Positions 27,409 through 35,773 of a stretch of 64,000 bases of DNA are shown here, piece after piece. A program made the translations under genes and the position numbers. The DNA comes from Thermoplasmata archaeon. GTDB taxonomy: Archaea; Thermoplasmatota; Thermoplasmata; Lutacidiplasmatales; SKW197. The stretch's first letter is position 1. Each line of letters starts with the position of its first letter. The notes under the pieces were generated by a model. That model saw only the letters and a list, made by a program, of their open reading frames with translations, was not told where the DNA came from and searched no databases. Where the stretch lies: positions 1 to 64,000 of the forward strand of contig JAOAJK010000007.1 of assembly GCA_026414225.1 (NCBI GenBank). The letters run 5' to 3'.

Positions 27409-30108
27409 TTATTTTTTTCTAAATGTGTAAAAAAGGGAGCAAACGGTGAAAAACAGCAGTAGAGAGGGTAAAACAGGAGGTTCAGAGGTGATTGCAACAG
27501 TAAACGAAACCTCAGTACTCGTGTTCCTGTCGTCCACGATAAAGCTAGAAATAAGCCCAAAATCCCGGAGGGTTATCCTTATCTCATCGGTGGTGGTAGA
27601 GTGCAGGTCGTTGAGTTCAGCTTCGTAATAGCCAAATTCATCTGTTGTGATTGACAGGTTCTCGTTGTTCGCGATGTTTGTGACCGTAATGGTGGCGTTA
27701 AACACGGGGTCTCCCGTCGCCGCATCCAGCACATAACCATAGACACTGTATGGGGTCTCCAGCCTCCCGAATATCTGGAGTTCCTTTATGTGGTACCACT
27801 GGTTTGCAGAGTTGTAGGTGCCGGTAATTCTGAGGAATCTAGCAGGGGTATCAATCTGGTCCCACTGCCAGCCCCTGTACTCTCCGGAGGTTTTGTTAAC
27901 GACCTCCATCCATGTTTCGTTATCCCTTGAAACCTCTATTTTATACTGGTAGTATCTGTTATCCCCGTCCCACCAGTGGGTTTTGACTGCCCTGATTGTG
28001 TGATTGCATTTTAGGGCGATGTAGAGATACTCGCCCAGATTGTTGGCAGCATAGTTGTCATCGTTATCGTCTGTCAGGTTGTTGGCACTGCTGCTTCCCC
28101 AGACCTTACCTTCGAATGCCAGGTTCCGTGTAAAAAACAGGGACCACAGGACAGTCCGTGCATTTCCCCACAGGTCAGAAACTTCAAAGCTCAGGTTTTT
28201 CCAGCCCACGGAAAAGGAATAGGTGTTGAAGGAAACAGGGGCTTGCTGGGGTGTGTCAAAGAACCATTCTCTGGCGTAGGCGGTGTTCCAGCCACCGCTG
28301 TCGATCCTCCATCTGCACCCGGTTAGGAGGCCGGCATTTACATACGCAAATCCAAATTTGACGGTGCCGGTTACACTTGAATTGTTCTGGGGAAAAGAGA
28401 CACTCAGCGAGGCATTGCCGTACACCGGAGTAACCCCGAAGTACGCGCAGATTCCCTCGTAGATTGCAAGGGCAGCCAAGGTCCGTTTCGAGTACTGGGA
28501 GACCATACCAAAATCAGTATCATTGGATATGAAGCAGACCTCCGTTAAAATTGCGGGCATGTTCGTGTGGGCGAGCACATAAAGGTGGTAGCCGAAGTAG
28601 GGATAGTCCCCCTTTATCCCCCTGTCATAGGTACCGAGACGGGAAACCACCTTTGCCTGCACATTCTGGGCAAGGCGCTTGCCTTCAACACTGTAATCCG
28701 TGTCCGAATTTGCATAGTAGAAGGTCTCGGTCCCTCTTGCGGTTCCTGTAGCGGAATTCATGTGAATGCTGACAAAAATATCTGTGTTTGCATTGTTTGC
28801 AATATCGCAACGCTGCTGGAGCGATACATCCGCATCCGTGGCTCTCGTGAGCGTTACGGTGGCACCTGCAAAGCTAAGCAACTCCTTCACTCGAAGGGCA
28901 ATATCTAGATTAAAGTCCTCTTCATTCGGAAATCCAGAGCCATCAATTCCTGTTGCTCCGGTATCGCCGCCTCCATGACCGGCATCTATCGCGATTTTCT
29001 TGCCTCCGAGGGAAAGAGTTCCACCAAACATCTGGCTTATCACTTGCCAGATACTCGGCACCTCATACCCCAGCGCCCACATCCCGGTGCCCTGCAGCTG
29101 CCTCTCAAAAACCAGGTTGAACTTAATTCCCAGGGACTCCGTGTCATCATACCAGCACTGGTGCCATACACCGTCTGCCTGGTAAGCATACCAGGGGGTA
29201 CTCGAGGCATTGTGCCACTTTCGCGCGTAGTTCTGGGCGTTTGCTACCGCGGTTTTCATCACCACGGCTGTACCTGTGCTAGATGTGGGGGCGCCCGCAC
29301 TGTCGCTAGCGCAGGGCCAGTCAAATCCGTAGAAGGGGAGGAGGAGAACAATCTTGTTTCCAGGCAGGTAGTTGAGGTAGGTGTTCACCGTGTAGGTTAG
29401 GTCGTAGGTGTACCCCTCAAGCGGTGCCACAGGGCCGGTAGTCCCAGAGCCAGACCAGAAATAATCATAACCCATGATAAGGAACGCATCGAGACAGTTC
29501 GTGAGATTGTTGTTGCGGAACACATTGCTCCAGTCCACCGCAGGTGCACAGAGGCTCACATGATACTCAGAATTTGCGGTTTTGCATTTTGCGTAGAGTT
29601 TTTCCATGAAATTCTGGAGCAGCAGTTTGTTTGAAATTCCATTTATTGCGTTGGTAGCCCGCACACCCTCAAAGTCAATGCAGACACCATCGCAGCCATA
29701 GTTTTGCATCCTCGCGAATATATTGTTCACGGCAGTGTCCATATAGTTTGCAAGCACACTGTCTATGCTGGTTGAATTAAAACATGTGATTGTGAGCGGA
29801 ACCTTGACACCGTTGGCGTGGGCCTGGCCTAGCAGTCCAGATGGTAGCGGGTGGGAGGCGGAGACCGTGCCTGTTGAGGATAAACTTTCACCGAACCATG
29901 ATACATGGGTGAGCACTGCCCATTCCGGGCTGTAATTTGCGGAAGTCCAGTATGGGAGGAATCCGTAGATTGTGTGGTTTGCGGTTTTCCAGATGGGCTG
30001 GGGGAAAGGATGATTGGGTTCAGACGCTGGATTTGCCCGCCCGTCGAGTGCCGAAAGGAGGAGAACAGTGCAGAACAGGGTGCCCAGCACGGTCGGGAGT
30101 TTATTCAT
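27409..30108 (-). CDS. Secreted GH18 / N-acetylmuramoyl-L-alanine amidase bifunctional protein
   Basis: An 899-residue surface protein: signal peptide (1-25), GH18 glycosidase (about 45-360), Amidase_3 (about 370-560), a linker beta domain (565-660), an F5/8C discoidin-like domain (about 668-780), a carboxypeptidase-regulatory-like beta domain (787-870), then a membrane segment and tail RKK. GH18 shows DGVCIDFE (140-147) with the catalytic acid Glu147, and MGYDYFW. The amidase keeps its zinc ligands H378, E396 and H449 and catalytic E523 (LTEVCFISN). Together these would cut both glycan and stem-peptide bonds of bacterial peptidoglycan, which archaea lack. Start set by a TATA box and the signal peptide. 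Confidence 0.9.
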   Translation of the reverse strand: MNKLPTVLGTLFCTVLLLSALDGRANPASEPNHPFPQPIWKTANHTIYGFLPYWTSANYSPEWAVLTHVSWFGESLSSTGTVSASHPLPSGLLGQAHANGVKVPLTITCFNSTSIDSVLANYMDTAVNNIFARMQNYGCDGVCIDFEGVRATNAINGISNKLLLQNFMEKLYAKCKTANSEYHVSLCAPAVDWSNVFRNNNLTNCLDAFLIMGYDYFWSGSGTTGPVAPLEGYTYDLTYTVNTYLNYLPGNKIVLLLPFYGFDWPCASDSAGAPTSSTGTAVVMKTAVANAQNYARKWHNASSTPWYAYQADGVWHQCWYDDTESLGIKFNLVFERQLQGTGMWALGYEVPSIWQVISQMFGGTLSLGGKKIAIDAGHGGGDTGATGIDGSGFPNEEDFNLDIALRVKELLSFAGATVTLTRATDADVSLQQRCDIANNANTDIFVSIHMNSATGTARGTETFYYANSDTDYSVEGKRLAQNVQAKVVSRLGTYDRGIKGDYPYFGYHLYVLAHTNMPAILTEVCFISNDTDFGMVSQYSKRTLAALAIYEGICAYFGVTPVYGNASLSVSFPQNNSSVTGTVKFGFAYVNAGLLTGCRWRIDSGGWNTAYAREWFFDTPQQAPVSFNTYSFSVGWKNLSFEVSDLWGNARTVLWSLFFTRNLAFEGKVWGSSSANNLTDDNDDNYAANNLGEYLYIALKCNHTIRAVKTHWWDGDNRYYQYKIEVSRDNETWMEVVNKTSGEYRGWQWDQIDTPARFLRITGTYNSANQWYHIKELQIFGRLETPYSVYGYVLDAATGDPVFNATITVTNIANNENLSITTDEFGYYEAELNDLHSTTTDEIRITLRDFGLISSFIVDDRNTSTEVSFTVAITSEPPVLPSLLLFFTVCSLFYTFRKK

Positions 30109-30130
30109 TGATTTAAGTAGGTATCGGGAA

Positions 30131-30140
30131 ATAATATATC
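30131..30140 (-). promoter_or_regulatory. TATA box of the GH18-amidase gene
   Basis: On the minus strand this reads GATATATTAT, centred 28 nt from the ATG at 30108. Confidence 0.6.
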
Positions 30141-30155
30141 TTTCGCCTACCCAAA

Positions 30156-30165
30156 ACCATATACC
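30156..30165 (+). promoter_or_regulatory. TATA box of the M29 aminopeptidase gene
   Basis: ACCATATACC is centred 26 nt before the ATG at 30187; the divergent GH18-amidase box lies only 20 nt to the left. Confidence 0.6.
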
Positions 30166-30186
30166 CCCCATATCCTTCTCCCTTCC

Positions 30187-31293
30187 ATGCCATCAAAACA
30201 TTCTGAAAAGAAACTTGAAAAAAGTGCACTGGCAACAGTGAAGAATGCCCTGGCGGTAAAGAGGGGCGAAAGGGTCCTGATAGTTACAAATCCGTCAGAG
30301 GATGTGCTGGCGATTTCAACAGCATTGTATAGGGCATCTGCAGAGAGAGGTGCAAAACCGGTCATGTGCATCCAGCCGAGAAAGACCCAGGTCGACTTCA
30401 TGGAGAAGATTGTAAGGAGGGCAATTGAAACGGAGCCAGAAGTTGTGATGTCTATTTCCGAGATGAAGCTGGGAAAGGATGAGGAAGCCCTTACAAATCC
30501 TTATGTGGTTAACGGTAAGGAATACACTCACATCTTCGATGCCTACATGGCAATGAAGAAAATTCGCACCATCTGGACGCCAGGGATTACGAGGAAGATT
30601 TTCGAGAGGGCGGTGGACATCAACTACGGGAAGATGGCAAGGGATGCTGAGAAACTGGCAAGGGTGTTCGAGGGAGCAGGGGCCGTGCACATCCAGAGCA
30701 ACGCAGGTACCGATGTAGAAATTGGAATTGAGGGACGGAAACCGAAGAGGGATGATGGCAATTATCGGGTTCCTGGGACAGGAGGCAACATTCCTGCAGG
30801 TGAGGTCTATATCTCGCCGGCCATCGGAAAAACAGATGGAACAGTGGTTTTTGATGGGTCAATATCTACATACTGGGGAGATGTGGTCACAGGGAAACCC
30901 GTGCGGGTTGAATTCCGAGGAGGATATGGGGACACAATCACGGGTGGAAATGAGGCCAGAATGCTCCAAAAAAGCATTGCCCTTACAAGGAAGAAGGTGA
31001 AGGAGCTGGAAAAGAGTGGAAAATTTGATACAAACAAGGCCGAAATTTATCTGAAAAACGCTACCCACCTTGGAGAAATAGGTATAGGACTTAATCCCGC
31101 GGCGGTGATATGCGGCAACATGCTGGAGGATGAGAAGGTCTATGGCACCTGTCATCTAGCAATAGGTGCGAACTTTGACGAGGATGCACCCGCCCTTAAT
31201 CACTACGACTGTTTGATCAAAAAACCCACAATCAGATTGCTTCAAAAAGGAGAATGGGTCCAGATAATGAAAAATGGGGTGCTGAAAATCTAG
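30187..31293 (+). CDS. M29 family aminopeptidase (AmpS/AmpT type)
   Basis: A 368-residue metallopeptidase of the thermophilic aminopeptidase family. The metal-binding C-terminal part is clear: GGNIPAGEVYISP (about residue 198), HLGEIGIGLNP (about 298), GTCHLAIGANFDED (about 321) and NHYDCLIKKPT (about 338), supplying the Glu, Glu, His, His and Asp ligands. It would trim N-terminal residues from peptides in the cytoplasm. The related nicotinate-pathway dioxygenase NicX shares the fold, but peptidase is the standard archaeal assignment. It is divergent from the GH18-amidase gene. Confidence 0.85.
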   Translation: MPSKHSEKKLEKSALATVKNALAVKRGERVLIVTNPSEDVLAISTALYRASAERGAKPVMCIQPRKTQVDFMEKIVRRAIETEPEVVMSISEMKLGKDEEALTNPYVVNGKEYTHIFDAYMAMKKIRTIWTPGITRKIFERAVDINYGKMARDAEKLARVFEGAGAVHIQSNAGTDVEIGIEGRKPKRDDGNYRVPGTGGNIPAGEVYISPAIGKTDGTVVFDGSISTYWGDVVTGKPVRVEFRGGYGDTITGGNEARMLQKSIALTRKKVKELEKSGKFDTNKAEIYLKNATHLGEIGIGLNPAAVICGNMLEDEKVYGTCHLAIGANFDEDAPALNHYDCLIKKPTIRLLQKGEWVQIMKNGVLKI

Positions 31294-31299
31294 GAAAAA

Positions 31300-31473
31300 T
31301 CATTCAAAAGAGGCCTCAAACTCTTCCTGCAGGTCAATTACTACCTGTTCCAGCACCTCGTTTATAGAGTTGCTCTTGTACTCGCGGACACCACCTACTT
31401 CGCTCTGAACTCTCGCCAGGTAGATGTTCGCCTGTTTTATGAACTCCACTGTGCAGATGACTTCTTCTACCAT
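31300..31473 (-). CDS. Small ORF, 57 residues, function unknown
   Basis: A short minus-strand frame reading MVEEVICTVEFIKQANIYLA at its start and ending QEEFEASFE. It is helical, acidic and free of low-complexity sequence. Support: a GGAGG Shine-Dalgarno 8 nt before the ATG, and a TATA box at 31522-31532 that predicts a start of transcription near 31500. It fills the only 330-nt gap without a long gene, convergent with the M29 gene and divergent from the small membrane proteins. I do not recognise a family. Confidence 0.6.
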   Translation of the reverse strand: MVEEVICTVEFIKQANIYLARVQSEVGGVREYKSNSINEVLEQVVIDLQEEFEASFE

Positions 31474-31521
31474 TCGCAATGCCTCCAGCTTTGTTTTGTC
31501 TTTTCACCTATATCACTTAAT

Positions 31522-31532
31522 GTATATATTTT
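31522..31532 (-). promoter_or_regulatory. TATA box of the 57-residue ORF
   Basis: On the minus strand this reads AAAATATATAC, 54 nt upstream of the ATG, giving a leader of about 27 nt that holds the GGAGG site. Confidence 0.5.
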
Positions 31533-31557
31533 TATTCCCTGCTTGTGATGGTAGCAA

Positions 31558-31569
31558 TTTTTATATAAC
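31558..31569 (+). promoter_or_regulatory. TATA box of the small membrane protein pair
   Basis: TTTTATATAACC predicts transcription from about 31590 and a leader of about 36 nt with GAGGTGAA before the ATG at 31626. Confidence 0.55.
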
Positions 31570-31625
31570 CGTATCCGTTTCGTAACACCAATTGCAAAAA
31601 AGTGCTACCTACCAGAGGTGAAAAA

Positions 31626-31940
31626 ATGTGGCTGATAACCACTACTGTGTGCGCAATGGCCGCTACAGCTGCCTACTTCGTGCTTGAGAAACAGAGAAAA
31701 GCAGGAAAAAAGTACAAGGTTCACTACCTTTCCCTGATGCTCTGGGGTGCGGCGATGATGATTCTGGTTGACCACGCTATCGGGTACATTGAGGAAGGCG
31801 GCAGCTTTATAGAGGTTGAAACGGACGGACTTGTGACCAACGGAGCAGTGCTCGGTCTCTTGATGCTGCTCCCAGTGCTCGGTGTCTGGCTGGGTAGCAT
31901 CGGAATTGAAAAGATGCTGGAAAAGAAAGAACAGAGGTGA
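31626..31940 (+). CDS. Small three-helix membrane protein A
   Basis: A 104-residue protein with three predicted membrane helices (about 1-19, 34-54 and 71-92). The second helix reads LMLWGAAMMILVDHAIGYIE, ending in an Asp-His pair. ATG 31626 has a GAGGTGAA Shine-Dalgarno. The neighbouring gene encodes a paralogue with the same topology and the same LMLWG...[DE]H helix. Family not recognised. The acidic-His pair in an otherwise hydrophobic helix suggests ion or metal binding, which is inference. Confidence 0.75.
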   Translation: MWLITTTVCAMAATAAYFVLEKQRKAGKKYKVHYLSLMLWGAAMMILVDHAIGYIEEGGSFIEVETDGLVTNGAVLGLLMLLPVLGVWLGSIGIEKMLEKKEQR

Positions 31941-31945
31941 AAGAA

Positions 31946-32278
31946 ATGGCTTGCTTTCTAGTACCGACGGCCGTGGGTTTTATCGTGCTGCTGATTGCGG
32001 TGTTTGGCAGAACCAGATTTTCAGCGATATGGAGAACACGAATTGCAGGGCTGAACCTGATGCTCTGGGGCGGTTCCCTGATGCTGGCAGTGGAGCACTA
32101 CGCCCACCAGGAAATTGTGCCCTATTTCCCGTTCCTGACAAGGGGAATGGATGAGGTACTGCCAGAGCTTGTTACCGTGGGCGTTCCGATGACCCTCGTG
32201 ATTTTCGCTGCCTGGGGCATAATGGTTGCGGTGAGTACAAAGGTTCTCGCGCCGGAAAAAACAACCAGCAAAGCATAA
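31946..32278 (+). CDS. Small three-helix membrane protein B (paralogue of A)
   Basis: A 110-residue protein with three predicted membrane helices (about 5-21, 33-50 and 75-97). Helix 2 reads LMLWGGSLMLAVEHYAHQE, aligned with LMLWGAAMMILVDHAIGYIE of the upstream protein. Start ATG 31946 follows GAGGTGA (31934-31940), in which the final TGA is the stop of gene A, so translation is coupled. The pair may form a heterodimeric membrane complex. Function unknown. Confidence 0.75.
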   Translation: MACFLVPTAVGFIVLLIAVFGRTRFSAIWRTRIAGLNLMLWGGSLMLAVEHYAHQEIVPYFPFLTRGMDEVLPELVTVGVPMTLVIFAAWGIMVAVSTKVLAPEKTTSKA

Positions 32279-32296
32279 AATATTTTCTCTCAATCC

Positions 32297-32306
32297 TTTT
32301 ATATAC
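32297..32306 (+). promoter_or_regulatory. TATA box of the yhaM-pcc1-egsA-UPF0179 operon
   Basis: TTTTATATAC is centred 25 nt before the ATG at 32327. Confidence 0.65.
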
Positions 32307-32326
32307 TCCCTGTTTTTCTTTTCTTC

Positions 32327-33322
32327 ATGAGCAAGATTTCGGAGTGTTCAGAGGGGCAGAGGATTGCGGGCAAGTTTGTGGTCTGGGAAAAGGACTTTAT
32401 CAAGGATTATTCCCGTGGGAAATTTTTTAAGATCACGATTTCAGACGGGGAGGCGAGAATGCCGCTGAAATTCTGGGGCGCACCTATGCAGTCAAAGGTA
32501 GTAGAACTGTATGAGGCAATAACTCCATGCAAGACCCTTGTAGAGGTTGAAGGAAATGTGGTGATGGACGGGTTCACAAATACACTTACCCTGAACATAA
32601 ACGAGGAGAATGACCGTTTTAGAATCTGCACTGAAGAGGAGACAAAAGGAATCCAATTTGTTCCAGCAACCCGGAAAAACAGGGAGGAACTGATGAAATT
32701 CATTGAAAGAGAGATTGAAAAAATCGGAGAACCAAATCTCGGTGCCCTGCTCAGGGCAATCTTTGCCGATGAGAACCTGAAAAAGAGCTTTATGGAAAGT
32801 CCAGCTGCGAAAATGAAACATCATGCGTATATCGGCGGTTTGCTCGAACACACCTGCAATGTGGTAAACCTATGTAGCACCCTCTGTGAAATCTACCCTG
32901 AACTTGATAGAAATTTGCTGATAACTGGTGCAATTCTGCATGACATCGGCAAAATCCAGGAGTACAGTGTGGCCCTTGCAATAGACACCACCGATGCAGG
33001 CAGATTCCTCACCCACACATACATCTCGATTGAAATTATCGAGAACAAACTTCGCCAGCTTCCCGGTTTTCCTGACCAACTGAAATGGAAGCTCTACCAC
33101 ATCATTCTCCGCCACCACGGGAGATACGCAAGCCAGGAAACGATCGAGGGCAAGACATCCTGGGTAATCCCAGAGGCCTGTGCGCTTTATTATGCGGATG
33201 ACATGGATGCCAGGGTTAAGAATTTTCTCCAGGAGATTGAGGAAGGCAGAAAAGCCGGGGAAAGCTGGAGGTTCGTGAAAGACCTCGGCGTCCAGATATA
33301 TATAGAGGAAGAGGATGAATAG
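32327..33322 (+). CDS. YhaM-like 3'-5' exoribonuclease (OB fold plus HD domain)
   Basis: A 331-residue protein. The N-terminal OB-fold (about 1-100, with DYSRGKFFKITISDGEARMP) should bind nucleic acid. The HD phosphohydrolase domain (about 155-310) has HHAYIGGLLEHTCNV (about 164), the metal-binding LITGAILHDIGKIQEY (about 204) and ILRHHGRY (about 262). This order is that of Bacillus YhaM/CBF1, a 3'-5' exonuclease. It heads an operon with KEOPS subunit Pcc1, overlapping it by 8 nt. Confidence 0.87.
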   Translation: MSKISECSEGQRIAGKFVVWEKDFIKDYSRGKFFKITISDGEARMPLKFWGAPMQSKVVELYEAITPCKTLVEVEGNVVMDGFTNTLTLNINEENDRFRICTEEETKGIQFVPATRKNREELMKFIEREIEKIGEPNLGALLRAIFADENLKKSFMESPAAKMKHHAYIGGLLEHTCNVVNLCSTLCEIYPELDRNLLITGAILHDIGKIQEYSVALAIDTTDAGRFLTHTYISIEIIENKLRQLPGFPDQLKWKLYHIILRHHGRYASQETIEGKTSWVIPEACALYYADDMDARVKNFLQEIEEGRKAGESWRFVKDLGVQIYIEEEDE

Positions 33323-33533
33323 GGCAGAGCTGAAAATAAGGTTTGATAGCCGGGAAACTGCGGAGATAGTGGCCCGTGCAATTGAGCTTGAGAATGAGGG
33401 TTATGTGACGATGAGGGTGGAGGATAATGAAATAGTGGCTGTTGCTGAGGCAGAGAATTTGCTCGGCTTGCTCCACACATTTGATGATTTTCTTGCCTGC
33501 GCTGCGTTGGCGCACAAAGCGAAAAGAATTTAA
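33315..33533 (+). CDS. pcc1: KEOPS complex subunit Pcc1
   Basis: A 72-residue protein that matches Pcc1 along its length: an N-terminal beta strand ELKIRFDSRETAEIVARAIE, EGYVTMRVEDNEIVAVAEAE, and the C-terminal helix LHTFDDFLACAALAHK. Pcc1 forms the dimer platform of KEOPS, which makes the t6A37 modification in ANN-decoding tRNAs with Kae1, Bud32 and Cgi121. Those genes are not in this window. The start overlaps the yhaM-like stop. Confidence 0.9.
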   Translation: MNRAELKIRFDSRETAEIVARAIELENEGYVTMRVEDNEIVAVAEAENLLGLLHTFDDFLACAALAHKAKRI

Positions 33534-33557
33534 CCCCTGAGAAGTTTAGAGAAGACA

Positions 33558-34616
33558 ATGGAGTTCACGAAGAACAAGGCGATGGTCTTTCCCAGGGCGG
33601 TGCTTGCAGGGCATGGAGTGCTCGCTGAAATTGGAAAACTTGCGAGAAACTTCGAACTGGGCCAGACAGGGCTCGTAATCACCGGAAAGAAGTCCGAAGC
33701 CCTTGCAGGGAGAGCCGTGGTGGACTATCTCACTGCTGAGAAATTTGATGTGCAGCTGGCAGTTACGGGCGAGGCAACAAGGGAGAATGTGGATGAGATG
33801 AAGAAGGTTGCACTGGAAACCAGGGCAGCATTTCTTGCTGGTGTGGGTGGAGGGAGCAAGATAGACATCGCCAAGGTGTGCTCTTCAGAGCTAGGGATTC
33901 CATTCATCTCTGTGCCCACGGTTGCGTCGCACGACGGAATTGCATCACCGCGGGCATCCCTCAAGACCAATGGCATCTCCATCTCGGTGGATGCGAATGT
34001 GCCGCTCGGGGTCGTTGCCGACAGTGCAGTGATTGTGAAATCCCCGTTCCGGTTCCTTGCCTCTGGCTGTGCGGATGTGATTGCGAACCTCACCGCAATT
34101 CTTGACTGGCGGCTTGCCTCGCGGCTCAGAAACGAGGAATTCAGCAGCACTGCAGCTACACTTGCAGAATTCACCGCAGAAACGATAATAGAAAATGCCG
34201 GACTGATAAAGCCCAACATCGAGGAGAGTGTCTGGCTCGCGATCAAACCGATGATTATTTCTGGAATTTCAATGAGTGTTGCGGGCAGTTCAAGACCCAC
34301 AAGCGGTTCGGAGCACATGTTTTCTCATGCACTTGATGCAATAACCCATGGAAAGGGTCTCCATGGAGAACAGTGCGGTGTGGGTGCCATTATGATGATG
34401 TATCTGCATGGTGGTGACTGGCAACGCATCAGAAACGCGCTCAAAACAATCGGGGCACCCACAACTGCAATAGAGCTGGGTGTGAGCAAGGAGGACATAG
34501 TCACCGCCCTTGTGAATGCCAATAAGGTGAGACCGGATAGGTACACAATTCTTGGAGATAAAGGTCTAGCACCGGATGCGGCTGAAAAAATTGCCAGGGT
34601 AACGGGTGTGATTTGA
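33558..34616 (+). CDS. egsA: sn-glycerol-1-phosphate dehydrogenase
   Basis: A 352-residue NAD(P)H enzyme that makes the glycerol backbone of archaeal lipids from dihydroxyacetone phosphate. Signature stretches: FLAGVGGGSKIDIAKVC (about residue 95), PFISVPTVASHDGIASPRAS (about 115), ASGCADVIANLTAILDW (about 168) and zinc-ligand histidines in GSEHMFSHALD (about 251) and HGEQCGVGAI (about 271). Length is normal. It lies 24 nt after pcc1. Confidence 0.96.
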   Translation: MEFTKNKAMVFPRAVLAGHGVLAEIGKLARNFELGQTGLVITGKKSEALAGRAVVDYLTAEKFDVQLAVTGEATRENVDEMKKVALETRAAFLAGVGGGSKIDIAKVCSSELGIPFISVPTVASHDGIASPRASLKTNGISISVDANVPLGVVADSAVIVKSPFRFLASGCADVIANLTAILDWRLASRLRNEEFSSTAATLAEFTAETIIENAGLIKPNIEESVWLAIKPMIISGISMSVAGSSRPTSGSEHMFSHALDAITHGKGLHGEQCGVGAIMMMYLHGGDWQRIRNALKTIGAPTTAIELGVSKEDIVTALVNANKVRPDRYTILGDKGLAPDAAEKIARVTGVI

Positions 34617-34625
34617 GGTGGGAAC

Positions 34626-35054
34626 ATGAGCATAATCACGGCTGTTGGAACCAACCAGGCGAAAGAGGGTTATGTGTTTATCTACGCTGGGCCTGTTAAC
34701 GAGTGCAGGGACTGCAGGTACAAGAACGCCTGTATCAATCTTGAGAAGGGGAAGGCATATACAATCACCGCAGTGCGGAAGGACAAGAATCATGAGTGCA
34801 AGGTGCATGAGCGCACGATCACAATTGTTGAGGTAGAAAAGATACCAGTTGAGCGGTGCATCGCGAGTTCAAAGGCAATTGAAGGCAGTTTGGTGACAAT
34901 CGAGCCAAATCCATGCAAAGAGATGGATTGCGAGCATTACAGAAAATGCAATCCGCTTCTCCACGAGCCAGATGAAAAGTACAGGATTGTGAGTATCGTG
35001 GGCGATGCAGGGTGCCGACTTAATAAGAGCCTCAAAATTATTCTGGTTGAATGA
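34626..35054 (+). CDS. UPF0179 family protein
   Basis: A 142-residue archaeal protein with eight conserved cysteines in CRDCRYKNAC (about residue 28), HECKVHE, ERCIASS, NPCKEMDCEHYRKCNP (about 98) and GCRLNKS. The pattern suggests zinc or Fe-S binding. Function unknown. ATG 34626 is preceded by GAGGTGGGAAC, in which the leading TGA is the egsA stop, so it is translationally coupled. It overlaps the convergent HTH gene by 17 nt. Confidence 0.9.
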   Translation: MSIITAVGTNQAKEGYVFIYAGPVNECRDCRYKNACINLEKGKAYTITAVRKDKNHECKVHERTITIVEVEKIPVERCIASSKAIEGSLVTIEPNPCKEMDCEHYRKCNPLLHEPDEKYRIVSIVGDAGCRLNKSLKIILVE

Positions 35055-35766
35055 CTTCCTGGTAGGACCAGAGCGGGTTGAGACGGAGCTTGTATTCCGC
35101 GAGCAATCCCGGGGTGGGGAATGGAGCGGTTATGAGTATCACCATCCCGCCCTCCCTGAAATTCATTTCCTCAAGCGCGGCCCTTGCACCAGGTTGCAAT
35201 TCGGGCAGGATTCCATTGAAATTCCTGACAGCTGCGGAGCCAATTTTTACCTCAATCTCGGAATATTTTTTGTAGAGTTTGAAGAGTTTATCTGTGAGAT
35301 AATAATAGTTCATCTTTCTGTCCTTGAGGACCCGCACGAAGCCTTTATCGACGAGGTTATCAAGATGCTGGATGTAAACATAGGCCATCGAAGGTTTATT
35401 CATTTCAAGAGTATCGAGGACCCCCTTTTTGGACGCACCATGAGCTCTTGCAATTCGCGTTATGAGGATGCGGACCTCGGGCTTCTGAAGGAATCCTATG
35501 TCCTCGACATCCTCCCTGACCACGAACCCGCGGGTGTAATACACAATTTTTCCACCCTGCCTAACACTCTCGATCAGATGTTTCTCCTCCAGTTTCTTCA
35601 GGTGCCATCTCACAGTTCCTGGGTTTACCTGAAGCTTCTCGGCAATTCTGGTTGCGTTCAGGCATGGATAGTTCGTCACGGTCTGGAGAACTGCGAGAAT
35701 CTCAACATGCTTCGTGTCCGTGGACTTCTTGTAAGTTTTCTCCAAACTCTTTCCCACCCCTCCCAT
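35038..35766 (-). CDS. Winged-helix transcriptional regulator with two HTH modules
   Basis: A 242-residue protein. The first winged helix (about 20-80) reads NATRIAEKLQVNPGTVRWHL then KKLEEKHLI, with a beta-wing GGKIVYYT. The second (about 95-165) has ILITRIARAHGASKKGVLDT, and MAYVYIQHLDNLVDKGFV. The C-terminal 80 residues have no recognised domain. ATG 35766 lies 7 nt after the stop of the KaiC-like gene, so the two form an operon; the frame extends to a TTG at 35781. Confidence 0.82.
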   Translation of the reverse strand: MGGVGKSLEKTYKKSTDTKHVEILAVLQTVTNYPCLNATRIAEKLQVNPGTVRWHLKKLEEKHLIESVRQGGKIVYYTRGFVVREDVEDIGFLQKPEVRILITRIARAHGASKKGVLDTLEMNKPSMAYVYIQHLDNLVDKGFVRVLKDRKMNYYYLTDKLFKLYKKYSEIEVKIGSAAVRNFNGILPELQPGARAALEEMNFREGGMVILITAPFPTPGLLAEYKLRLNPLWSYQEVIQPE

Positions 35767-35773
35767 GGTCCCA

